A stretch of 5,433 nucleotides of DNA, from positions 1-5,433 of the forward strand of contig VFHG01000100.1 of NCBI GenBank assembly GCA_009392075.1, in the 5' to 3' direction. Within the stretch, counting starts at the first letter, position 1, and each line of letters opens with the position of its first letter. The notes under the pieces are model-generated. The model was given only the letters and a program-made list of their open reading frames with translations, did not search any database and was not told the DNA's origin. The position numbers and the translations under genes are program-made. Source of the DNA: SAR202 cluster bacterium (GTDB lineage: Bacteria > Chloroflexota > Dehalococcoidia > UBA3495). This document shows, one piece after another, positions 1 to 4,682 of this stretch.

Positions 1-55
1 GTATCACAAGAAGGCAGAAGATATTGGCAAGGCTTATGACGCCGATATTTATTGA
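1..55 (+). CDS. possible C-terminal tail of a gene entering from the left
   Basis: Reading from base 2 gives 17 codons without a stop, ending in TGA at 53-55. The peptide is hydrophilic and ends KAYDADIY. I do not recognise it. A stretch this short without a stop is common by chance, so the call rests mainly on its position at the window edge and on a small hairpin (62-80) just downstream. Low confidence. Confidence 0.2.
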   Translation, partial: YHKKAEDIGKAYDADIY

Positions 56-61
56 GATGAT

Positions 62-80
62 GCGGTTATTACCCAACCGC
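62..80. other. small hairpin between the left edge and the RidA-family gene
   Basis: GCGGTT (62-67) and AACCGC (75-80) form a 6-bp perfect stem with a 7-base loop. It lies 40 bases downstream of the RidA-family stop (minus strand) and just after the possible plus-strand gene end at 55. No T-run follows directly on either strand. The T7 run at 104-110 is 24 bases further on with no stem next to it. It may be a weak terminator for either side. Confidence 0.25.
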
Positions 81-119
81 CAACGGTCCAACGCACGGCC
101 CACTTTTTTTAGAATCCCT

Positions 120-506
120 CTACCGCACCGTCGCAATAACCTCTACCTCTATCCGAAACACCGTGTCGGCCAAACCGGAGCAGAGGATTAGAGTGCTTAC
201 GGGTAGGTTGTCTTCGGGGACGTATTTGGATTTGATTATTCGGTAGGCGGGGATGTCTTCTCGGTGGGTCATGAACACGTTCATCTTCATGATCTTGCTC
301 ATGCTGGAGCCGACTGATTCCAAAGCCGATTGCACGTTCTTGAAAGCCTGCTCGGCCTGAGCAGAGAAATCTCCCTCACCCACAGTCTCGCCGGCGCTGT
401 TCCGGGACAGTTGCCCCGCTACATAGACGGTCGTGCCGTCTTTGACGACATGGCTGTACCCCGGCGGGTTCGCCAGCGCGGCAGGGTTGCTTCTTTCGAT
501 GGCCAT
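120..506 (-). CDS. RidA family protein (YjgF/YER057c/UK114), non-canonical active site
   Basis: A 128-residue protein, the usual length of the small trimeric, cytosolic RidA/YjgF family. Family features are the opening segment with VYVAGQLSRN (residues 27-36), QAEQAFKNVQSALE (50-63) and the C-terminal RIEVEVIATV (118-127). Canonical RidA deaminates reactive enamines/imines made by PLP enzymes, using an Arg in a PARS-type motif. Here that stretch reads LPVSTLILCSG (101-111), with Ser104 where Arg is expected, while the acidic residues near the end (Glu120, Glu122) remain. The exact substrate is therefore unknown and true imine deaminase activity is doubtful. ATG at 506 is chosen because AAGGAGG lies 5 bases upstream; the in-frame TTG at 521 overlaps that site. 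It lies downstream of the GlcG-like gene on the same strand, 91 bases away with a hairpin between. Confidence 0.93.
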   Translation of the reverse strand: MAIERSNPAALANPPGYSHVVKDGTTVYVAGQLSRNSAGETVGEGDFSAQAEQAFKNVQSALESVGSSMSKIMKMNVFMTHREDIPAYRIIKSKYVPEDNLPVSTLILCSGLADTVFRIEVEVIATVR

Positions 507-511
507 AGTGG

Positions 512-518
512 CCTCCTT
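512..518 (-). promoter_or_regulatory. ribosome binding site of the RidA-family gene
   Basis: On the minus strand this reads AAGGAGG, 5 bases before ATG at 506. It fixes the start there and excludes the TTG at 521, which lies before the site. Confidence 0.85.
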
Positions 519-556
519 CAATCTTACCTATAGGCTTATTTATCAGGGGGAAATTA

Positions 557-580
557 GAGGAGCCTTAATCGCGGCTCCTC
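557..580 (-). terminator. hairpin between the GlcG-like and RidA-family genes
   Basis: GAGGAGCC (557-564) and GGCTCCTC (573-580) form a perfect 8-bp stem with an 8-base loop, beginning 17 bases past the GlcG-like stop on the minus strand. The sequence after the stem on that strand is TAATTTCCCC, so the U-tract is short. It may be a leaky terminator or a processing/stability hairpin that lowers expression of the downstream RidA-family gene relative to the GlcG-like gene. Confidence 0.5.
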
Positions 581-597
581 TTCGGTTAAACCCTCGA

Positions 598-1011
598 CTA
601 AATTCCCAGCGCCGCCAACCCGGCCTGGGCGATGGACTGGTCGTCGATGCCGCTGGGCAGTCCGCCAACGCCGATGGCACCGACCACCGCGCCGTCCTTC
701 ATGACCACAACCCCGCCCGGCAGGGCGATGAGTTGCGCGTCTCCGAACGACTCGATGGACCGGTTCTGGCTGCTGAGTTGCTCTGAAAACGCCAGGGTGT
801 CCATGCCCCGCACGGCTGAGGTGTAGGCCTTGCGTAGGCCGAACGTGGGCCGGAGACACCGGTCCATCCGGGCGTAGGCTAGCAGGTTACCGGCGTCGTC
901 GACCACGGCCATATCGACGTTGCGCCGGTTGGTGTCCTTGTTGTATTCGGCGATCATCGCCGTAATGGCGGCCTGCGCCTGCTCCAGGCTAAGCATCGGC
1001 TTTTCGTACAT
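598..1011 (-). CDS. GlcG/HbpS-family heme-binding-like protein (DUF336)
   Basis: A 137-residue protein matching the GlcG/HbpS family (Haem_degrading, formerly DUF336), normally 130-150 residues. Recognisable blocks are the N-terminal helix SLEQAQAAITAMI (8-20), VVDDAGNLLAYARMD (36-50), the KAYTSA segment (61-66), and the glycine-rich core PGGVVVMKDGAVVGAIGVGG (98-117) followed by DDQSIAQAGL (123-132). Family members bind heme or cobalamin-type ligands or act as small accessory proteins; some sit in glycolate or diol-utilisation loci. The specific role here cannot be read from sequence. No signal peptide is visible, so it is probably cytosolic. ATG at 1011 has GGGAGGA 6 bases upstream; the in-frame TTG at 1026 overlaps the start of that site and is rejected. 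The RidA-family gene follows in the same direction, and the two may share a transcript. Confidence 0.92.
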   Translation of the reverse strand: MYEKPMLSLEQAQAAITAMIAEYNKDTNRRNVDMAVVDDAGNLLAYARMDRCLRPTFGLRKAYTSAVRGMDTLAFSEQLSSQNRSIESFGDAQLIALPGGVVVMKDGAVVGAIGVGGLPSGIDDQSIAQAGLAALGI

Positions 1012-1017
1012 CAGAAA

Positions 1018-1024
1018 TCCTCCC
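1018..1024 (-). promoter_or_regulatory. ribosome binding site of the GlcG-like gene
   Basis: The minus strand reads GGGAGGA, 6 bases before ATG at 1011. It decides the start in favour of that ATG over the TTG at 1026. Confidence 0.8.
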
Positions 1025-1238
1025 AAGTTAGATAGGCAGCAAATATACCCTTGGCGCGCCCAGCGGACAAGTGTTGGCGAGTCCAGAATCGCTATATGGC
1101 GGCTTCGGCGACGGTTGGCGTCCGCCCGGCTCCGGTTGGTATGTTAGTAACGCCCGGCGCAATTCGGCGATATCCAATCCCCAAAGGGCCCCATAATAAT
1201 GAATCGCACGCAACAAAATGCAGCAAGGACCGGTCTTG
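1025..1238. other. divergent intergenic region
   Basis: About 210 bases separate the minus-strand GlcG-like gene from the plus-strand J-domain gene, so both promoters should lie here. I see no convincing -35/-10 pair; CATAAT at 1192-1197 is a possible -10 for the J-domain gene but has no well-spaced -35. The octamer CGCCCGGC occurs as a direct repeat at 1123-1130 and 1151-1158, 28 bases apart, which could be a regulator site or chance in GC-rich sequence. Short open frames here look non-coding. Confidence 0.4.
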
Positions 1239-1460
1239 ATGCCTGAAGAGAACCTATGCGACTCGCTTCAGGTAGAGTCGATTGCTGACTCTCGAGCGAT
1301 CCGGCCTGCCTACCGCAGGTTGATGCTGCTCCATCACCCTGACCGGAACCCTGGACCCGACGCCCAGGAGATGACCCAACGGCTGAACCATGCCTACGAG
1401 GTCCTCCGCAACGCGGACCGAAGGGCAGCCTACGATAATGAGCTTCTTTGGTTGGGTTGA
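1239..1460 (+). CDS. J-domain (DnaJ-like) protein, probably the N-terminal part of a broken longer gene
   Basis: A 73-residue ORF that is almost entirely a J-domain. Helix II AIRPAYRRLMLLH (20-32) runs into the HPD motif (33-35), then DRNPGP, helix III around EMTQRLNHAYEVL (44-56), and RRAAYDNEL (61-69), the usual J-domain end. The HPD motif is the part that stimulates the ATPase of an Hsp70 (DnaK) partner. The G/F region, zinc-finger and substrate-binding domains of true DnaJ are absent. ATG at 1239 is preferred because AAGGA (1225-1229) lies 9 bases upstream; ATG at 1218 has no such site. The ORF stops with TGA at 1458-1460, but the +1 frame continues at once with an acidic Pro-rich linker, then a membrane segment and TPRs, so a frameshift near 1435-1458 may have cut the gene. 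It may still be made as a free J-domain protein. Confidence 0.8.
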   Translation: MPEENLCDSLQVESIADSRAIRPAYRRLMLLHHPDRNPGPDAQEMTQRLNHAYEVLRNADRRAAYDNELLWLG

Positions 1461-1821
1461 GGAATTGGCCCCAGAGCCAGGTCCGGAGGGAACTGGACCA
1501 ACACCTGGCAAGGGGACGTTCTCGTGGATTTCAAGGTCGGTCTAGCTGGCTGGCACGTCAGCGGCTTTATTGATCGCCATCATCGTGAGCGTCGTTGTGA
1601 TTGCGACGAGTTCAGGGGAGCCGGCCGGCGACAACCAAACGGAGCAGGTAGCCGTGCCGAGACCAACCCCGAACATCACTCCGCCGTTCATTCCCAGTCC
1701 GACACCAACAAATAACGGCTCTCCCACGACCGTGCCAATCCCGAACGCCACGGTGGCGCCGACCGCTGCGTTCCACCTGAACAACGGCGCTGTGTTCATA
1801 GAAAGCAGGGATTTTGAGTAG
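1438..1821 (+). pseudogene. broken gene: linker, membrane anchor, Pro/Thr linker and start of TPR 1
   Basis: In the frame starting with ATG 1438, the sequence reads an acidic Pro/Gly linker (EELAPEPGPEGTGPTPG), then SWISRSV and a TAG at 1543-1545. In the same frame it goes on with a 20-odd residue hydrophobic stretch, LAGTSAALLIAIIVSVVVIA (1546-1605), a clear transmembrane or signal-anchor segment. A Pro/Thr/Asn-rich linker follows (about 1618-1760, with PSPTPTNNGSP), then the first half of a TPR up to a TAG at 1819-1821. A TTG at 1570 could start a shorter product, but it sits inside the hydrophobic segment and lacks a clear ribosome site. Linker, anchor and TPR share one frame despite two stops, which is the mark of a decayed gene rather than chance. 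The topology would put the TPRs outside the cytoplasm and the J-domain inside. Confidence 0.65.
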
Positions 1822-2259
1822 GCGGTCGATGCGTTCACCAGCGCGCTCAACCTGATTCCCAACTACGTTTACGGCTACCAGATCCGAGGGTTTTCCTATT
1901 GTCAGATAGGCGACTTCCAGCGGCCCATCGGAGACTACACCATCGCGATCAGACTGGATCACAACGATAAATCGTCCTACAACGGCCCAGGGTTGGCCTA
2001 CTATCAGACCGGCCAATACCGGCTGGCCATCGCAGACTTCAACCGGGCGATTCAACTTGATCCGGGGTATGCATTCGCTTTCAGCCGCCGGGGACTCGCG
2101 TACGACCAACTTCAGGAAATTGACCGAGCCAGGCTCGACATTCAAATGGCCTGTTCTCTGGACAGCCAATTCTGGTCATCACTGAAAATAGCGGCCCCGA
2201 CGGCGATCCCGGTACCGGCCGCCACCTCCATCGACACCACAAACCACTCTTGGACCTAG
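1822..2259 (+). pseudogene. broken gene: tetratricopeptide (TPR) repeat domain
   Basis: This continues the frame of the preceding segment past the TAG at 1819-1821 and ends at TAG 2257-2259. With the last part of that segment it encodes four TPRs at exact 34-residue spacing, beginning at 1771, 1873, 1975 and 2077. Consensus small residues and aromatics are present, for example GLAYYQTGQYRLAIADFNRA then IQLDPGY in repeat 3 and RRGLAYDQLQEIDRARLDI in repeat 4. Repeat 1 is cut by the TAG where DFE-x-AVDAF needs one residue; CAG (Gln) is the simplest ancestor. A Pro/Thr/Ala tail follows. TPRs bind other proteins, but no partner is evident. A TTG at 1993 could start a short product with only the last repeats, without a clear ribosome site. 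Confidence 0.7.
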
Positions 2260-2496
2260 CCGCCGAAATTATTATTTTTGAAACATCGGCATTGTCGATT
2301 AAGTCGGAATCGAGGCTGTCGTTGCAGCCAAATAATTCGTCTTTCAAGGGCGCTGAGATTGAAGTGGTGGATAACGTTGTTGGAAACCTGATATTCTTCG
2401 GAAATCAGGGTGGCATCGAATAGAAGATATTGATGGCCCAGTGAAAGAACGATTCGATGGGCCCCGATCTAGAATCGGGGACGAAGGGGACCGAAA
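2260..2496 (+). promoter_or_regulatory. leader region of the flavoprotein gene with competing hairpins
   Basis: These 237 bases carry no convincing gene. Near the left side is a small hairpin, GGCTG (2314-2318) with CAGCC (2325-2329), that might end transcription of the TPR gene. Close to the start codon, GGCCCA (2435-2440) can pair with TGGGCC (2458-2463), and CCCCGAT (2462-2468) can pair perfectly with ATCGGGG (2474-2480) around a 5-base loop. The two stems share bases 2462-2463, so they exclude each other. The second ends just before the ribosome site AAGGGGA (2484-2490). A promoter must lie here, but I cannot place it. Confidence 0.45.
2484..2490 (+). promoter_or_regulatory. ribosome binding site supporting a TTG start
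   Basis: AAGGGGA lies 6 bases before TTG 2497. An in-frame TAG at 2470-2472 rules out any start further upstream, and no ATG occurs until residue 23, so this site decides for the TTG. Confidence 0.7.
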
Positions 2497-3678
2497 TTGA
2501 TAGCCACTTTCCCAGAGCAGCGGGAGGCCAAACGGCAGGCTTTGCTGGACGCCGTTGAAAGTATGAGAGACGTGTTTTTGGCCGGCGCGGATGAGGCCGA
2601 AGCGAATGGGACCCTGCCACAGTCCACCGTTGATGCCATCTACGAGTCTGGATTGTTTTCCTTCAAAACGGCCCAGGTATTGGGCGGGGCCGAGGCAGAC
2701 GCCATGATCCAGTTGGAGGTGATTGAAGCCGCCAGCCGGATCGAACCGTCGGCCGGTTGGTGCCTGATGATCGGCGCCGGCACCTTGTCCGGCATGGCTG
2801 CCTTCCTATCCGATGAGGCCATCGAAGAGATCTTTGTCGGTGGCAAGGCCCCCAAAGCAGCCGGGGTGGCGTCACCCACCGGAGAGGCGATCGCGGTTGA
2901 AGGCGGATACCGGGTCAGCGGGCGCTGGGCCTTTGCCAGCGGGATCAGGCACTCAGAGTGGCTGGCGTTCGGGGTAATGCTCAAGGGTGAAAACGGGGAC
3001 GCTCCGCGTTTGATCAGGGTAGTGGCTCCCACGTCGCAAGCGCAGATCCACGACAACTGGCACGTGGTGGGGCTGCGGGGCACCGGCAGTTCTGAGTTCT
3101 CTATAAATGATGTTTTCGTGCCCCAGCGGTTCACCTGGGGAGGGAATGACGCCAAGCCCTACCGCGGCGGGCCGAATTTCCTGCTGGGCCGCCCGGGTAT
3201 GCAGACCACCGGGCACTGTGGGTTTGCACTGGGAGTGGGACGCCGAGCCCTGGACGAGGTGACCGTGCTGGCCCAGAACAAGAAGCGTGGTTACCGCGGC
3301 ACCGAGTTGTTGGTGGCCGACCGAGGTTCCTTCCAGCGGTTCCTGGGGGAGTCCGACCTGCGTCTGCGCGCGGCAAAGGCATTGTGCATGGAAACCATTG
3401 AAGAAGCTTGGGAATCGGTCTGCCGAGGCATTACCCCGCCGCCACAATTACAGATTCGACTGCGTGCTTCGGGGTCATACGCCACCGCCGAGGCCGCCGA
3501 CATCGTCTCCCAGGCGTTCCGGTTCGGTGGCGGAACGGCCATGTACAGTGACCACGTGCTACAGAAATGCCTGCGCGACATCAACGCCTCGGCCCAGCAC
3601 CAGATGGTCAGCGACCGCGCCTACGAGAACCACGGCCAATTCATGCTTGGCTTCCCGGACGCAAACCCCATGGGCTAG
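2497..3678 (+). CDS. acyl-CoA dehydrogenase-fold flavoprotein, probable flavin-dependent monooxygenase
   Basis: A complete 393-residue protein with the acyl-CoA dehydrogenase fold: helical N-terminal domain (about 10-118), beta-sandwich middle domain (about 122-212, with YRVSGRWAFASGIRHSEW at 138-155 and WHVVGLRGTGSSEF at 188-201) and a C-terminal helical domain of the Acyl-CoA_dh_2 type (about 235-385, with the FGGGTAMYSDHVLQKCLRDI run from 343). This layout is typical of group D flavin monooxygenases such as HsaA and DszC, which take reduced flavin from a separate reductase and hydroxylate or oxidise aromatic, steroid or sulfur substrates. The Glu of the dehydrogenase motif YEGT is replaced (GGGT, 344-347), arguing against true dehydrogenase activity. 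The substrate cannot be told, and no flavin reductase gene is in the window. It starts at TTG with a good ribosome site and stands alone with its own leader and terminator. Confidence 0.9.
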   Translation: MIATFPEQREAKRQALLDAVESMRDVFLAGADEAEANGTLPQSTVDAIYESGLFSFKTAQVLGGAEADAMIQLEVIEAASRIEPSAGWCLMIGAGTLSGMAAFLSDEAIEEIFVGGKAPKAAGVASPTGEAIAVEGGYRVSGRWAFASGIRHSEWLAFGVMLKGENGDAPRLIRVVAPTSQAQIHDNWHVVGLRGTGSSEFSINDVFVPQRFTWGGNDAKPYRGGPNFLLGRPGMQTTGHCGFALGVGRRALDEVTVLAQNKKRGYRGTELLVADRGSFQRFLGESDLRLRAAKALCMETIEEAWESVCRGITPPPQLQIRLRASGSYATAEAADIVSQAFRFGGGTAMYSDHVLQKCLRDINASAQHQMVSDRAYENHGQFMLGFPDANPMG

Positions 3679-3738
3679 ACGGGCATTCGTCCAAGTAAAA
3701 GGTTCCGGCGTCGTGGTGTGCCAAGAGCTTGGAACAAC

Positions 3739-3779
3739 CGCCCCTCACTACAGCGATGTGGTTGGGGGCGTTATTTTTT
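3739..3779 (+). terminator. intrinsic terminator of the flavoprotein gene
   Basis: CGCCCC (3739-3744) pairs with GGGGCG (3765-3770), and CAC (3746-3748) can add inner pairs with GTG (3758-3760). The stem is followed directly by TTATTTTTT (3771-3779). It lies 60 bases past the stop at 3678 and is the best Rho-independent terminator on the plus strand here. Confidence 0.8.
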
Positions 3780-3920
3780 GTGACAAAGGTCACGGTGCGC
3801 CCGTGCGGGGTGTCATATTTTATGTCGCCCTACAGGCGTTTAATAGATCGTGGTAGGGAGAGATCGAACGGGGACCAGAGTGGTTGGGGACTGTATCTGT
3901 GTTCCGAAGGGGCGAACGAT
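3780..3920 (+). other. intergenic stretch with small hairpins
   Basis: No gene seen. GTGAC (3780-3784)/GTCAC (3789-3793) and CACGG (3791-3795)/CCGTG (3801-3805) are overlapping 5-bp hairpins, and CGCC (3826-3829)/GGCG (3835-3838) is followed by TTTAAT. The promoter of the following small gene should be here; I cannot identify it with confidence. The frame of the small gene is open back to 3729, but that extension has no family look and runs through the terminator. Confidence 0.35.
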
Positions 3921-4070
3921 ATGTTTGGCAGAACGCATGAATGCGAAAAATTTGGAGGCAGCCTGGTACTGGCTTACGACGGCTGGAGTTGCTTTAAGTG
4001 TGGCAGGAAGTACCTGGTGAGCAACGGCCGCCCTCAGGAAATGTGGTGGAAGAACCAAGGCCTGAAATAG
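3921..4070 (+). CDS. small zinc-ribbon-like protein with one expected Cys missing
   Basis: A 49-residue protein starting at ATG 3921, with AAGGGG (3907-3912) 8 bases upstream. It has two short knuckle-like halves: HECEKFGGS (6-14) and SCFKCGRKY (23-31). The second is a proper CxxCG knuckle (Cys24, Cys27); the first has Cys8 and then Phe11 where CxxCGG would need a second Cys. The Phe codon TTT (3951-3953) is one base from TGT (Cys). His6 could replace the missing ligand, or the metal site may be lost. The C-terminus is basic and Trp-rich (MWWKNQGLK). The exact family and partner are unknown; zinc-ribbon proteins of this size often bind nucleic acid or protein. The gene stands alone between two terminator-like regions. 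Confidence 0.65.
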   Translation: MFGRTHECEKFGGSLVLAYDGWSCFKCGRKYLVSNGRPQEMWWKNQGLK

Positions 4071-4083
4071 CGACAGGTTGAAC

Positions 4084-4106
4084 CGGCGGCCGCAACACAG
4101 CCGCCG
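4084..4106 (+). terminator. GC-rich hairpin after the zinc-ribbon-like gene
   Basis: CGGCGGC (4084-4090) and GCCGCCG (4100-4106) form a perfect 7-bp, all-GC stem with a 9-base loop, 13 bases past the stop at 4070. No U-tract follows, so termination here would be weak or factor-dependent. Confidence 0.45.
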
Positions 4107-4122
4107 CACATAGATCAGATAG

Positions 4123-4155
4123 ATCGGGCGAAACGAAGGGGTAAGCCCCGATTTT
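4123..4155 (+). terminator. hairpin with T-run, possible terminator or leader attenuator
   Basis: ATCGGG (4123-4128) pairs with CCCGAT (4147-4152), and the last T begins a run TTTT (4152-4155). Inside, GGGG (4138-4141) could instead pair with CCCC (4146-4149), giving a competing shorter stem. It lies just before the GGAGGA (4156-4161) ribosome site of the next small ORF, so it could act as a terminator for the zinc-ribbon-like gene or as a leader switch. Confidence 0.4.
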
Positions 4156-4167
4156 GGAGGACACGCC

Positions 4168-4302
4168 ATGGGATTCATCGGAAATGCACTGCATCCAGAC
4201 CGTACAGAGAAGCCGGGGGTAGATATAGCAAAACGCGCAGCACTCGCTTACATCGAAGTAAGTTTGAACTGCGCGTTTAGATTGTCGGAGTTAGTTGTTT
4301 AG
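4168..4302 (+). CDS. possible 44-residue small protein, unrecognised
   Basis: ATG 4168 follows a strong GGAGGA site (4156-4161) with a 6-base spacer, and the frame is open to TAG 4300-4302. The peptide begins MGFIGNALHPDRTEKPG and shows no family I know. Its second half is encoded by the hairpin (4231-4278) that serves the opposite-strand DctP fragment, and its stop overlaps the DctP stop tail to tail. The excellent start with a poor end suggests either a truncated gene whose original 3' end was lost when the DctP debris arrived, or a genuine tiny protein. Uncertain. Confidence 0.35.
   Translation: MGFIGNALHPDRTEKPGVDIAKRAALAYIEVSLNCAFRLSELVV
4231..4278 (-). terminator. intrinsic terminator of the DctP fragment
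   Basis: AAACGCGCAG (4231-4240) and CTGCGCGTTT (4269-4278) are a perfect 10-bp inverted repeat; inside it CTTAC (4247-4251)/GTAAG (4258-4262) adds a 5-bp upper stem. Read on the minus strand, it starts 20 bases past the DctP stop (4299) and its last arm runs into GCGTTTTGC. The U-run is short but the stem is strong. It may also act on the plus strand. Confidence 0.65.
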
Positions 4303-4679
4303 TCCCGTGTTGCGCTGCCGTCAGCGTTAATGGTTACACCAACGATCGGGCCGACGAATTCGTTGAACATCTTGGCGCCTTCCGAGTCAGGGCCGCCGTT
4401 CCGGTCAACCCAGTTGGGGATCACCACATCGATGGAAGCCTGTAAAAGGGCGTCTTTAAGCTCTTGGGAGAACTCGACGAACTCCATGCCGCCCGCGACG
4501 TTGTCCGTGATCCCTGCCGGGTCCCAAACCGCCTCCATCAATCTGCGGTTTTCAACCTGGTGGGCAAGCGCCTCTTCTTGCATGATCGCCTGGAGGTCGG
4601 CTGGGATCTCGTCCCAACGGTCCTTGTTTATGGTGATAAAGGTGACGCCGATCGAGATGATCGGGCCGTTCAGGTAATC
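4299..4679 (-). pseudogene. TRAP transporter substrate-binding protein DctP, C-terminal fragment
   Basis: This frame carries 126 residues of the C-terminal part of a DctP-type periplasmic binding protein of a TRAP transporter, which in whole is about 330-380 residues. Visible family blocks are DYLNGPIISIGVTFITINKD at the left break, RWDEIPADLQAIMQEEA, VWDPAGI, GGMEFVEFS, and the end GPIVGVTINADG. The signal peptide, lobe I and the ligand-binding Arg region are missing: homology stops at about 4680, where an opposite-strand DUF3179 gene begins. An open frame continues to 4730 on this strand, but those residues are antisense to DUF3179 and are not DctP. Intact DctP captures organic acids or similar solutes for DctQM; this remnant cannot. 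No internal stops or frameshifts are seen, so the break is recent or the remnant is kept. A second DctP copy lies at the right edge. Confidence 0.85.
4317..4370. repeat. DctP 3'-end direct repeat, copy 1
   Basis: These 54 bases match 5380-5433 with 6 differences (89% identity) in the same orientation. They encode the C-terminal MFNE-x-VGPIVGVTINADG part of two DctP paralogs. The match is limited on the right by the window edge, so the true length is unknown. Confidence 0.85.
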
Positions 4680-4682
4680 AGA

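Noticed and set aside
1819..1821. TAG recoded as an amino acid
   Set aside because: Most genes in this window end with TAG at their natural family ends, so a reassigned TAG is unlikely.
1612..2169. Long minus-strand open frame (185 codons) opposite the TPR segment
   Set aside because: The plus strand shows clear 34-residue TPR periodicity; the minus frame has no family features and is a shadow.
2640..3447. Minus-strand frames of 164-171 codons under the flavoprotein gene
   Set aside because: They are shadows of the conserved plus-strand protein, with no ribosome sites or recognisable motifs.
3287..3856. 189-codon plus-strand frame overlapping the flavoprotein end
   Set aside because: It lies in another frame of a well-supported gene, has Arg/Pro/Thr-rich shadow composition, and runs through the terminator.
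3843..3900. tRNA-like GATCGAAC element
   Set aside because: It resembles a T-loop, but no flanking T-stem, acceptor stem or anticodon arm can be formed on either strand.
4464..4682. Plus-strand upstream part of the open frame that leads into DUF3179
   Set aside because: These codons are antisense to conserved DctP sequence; DUF3179 similarity begins only at about 4686.
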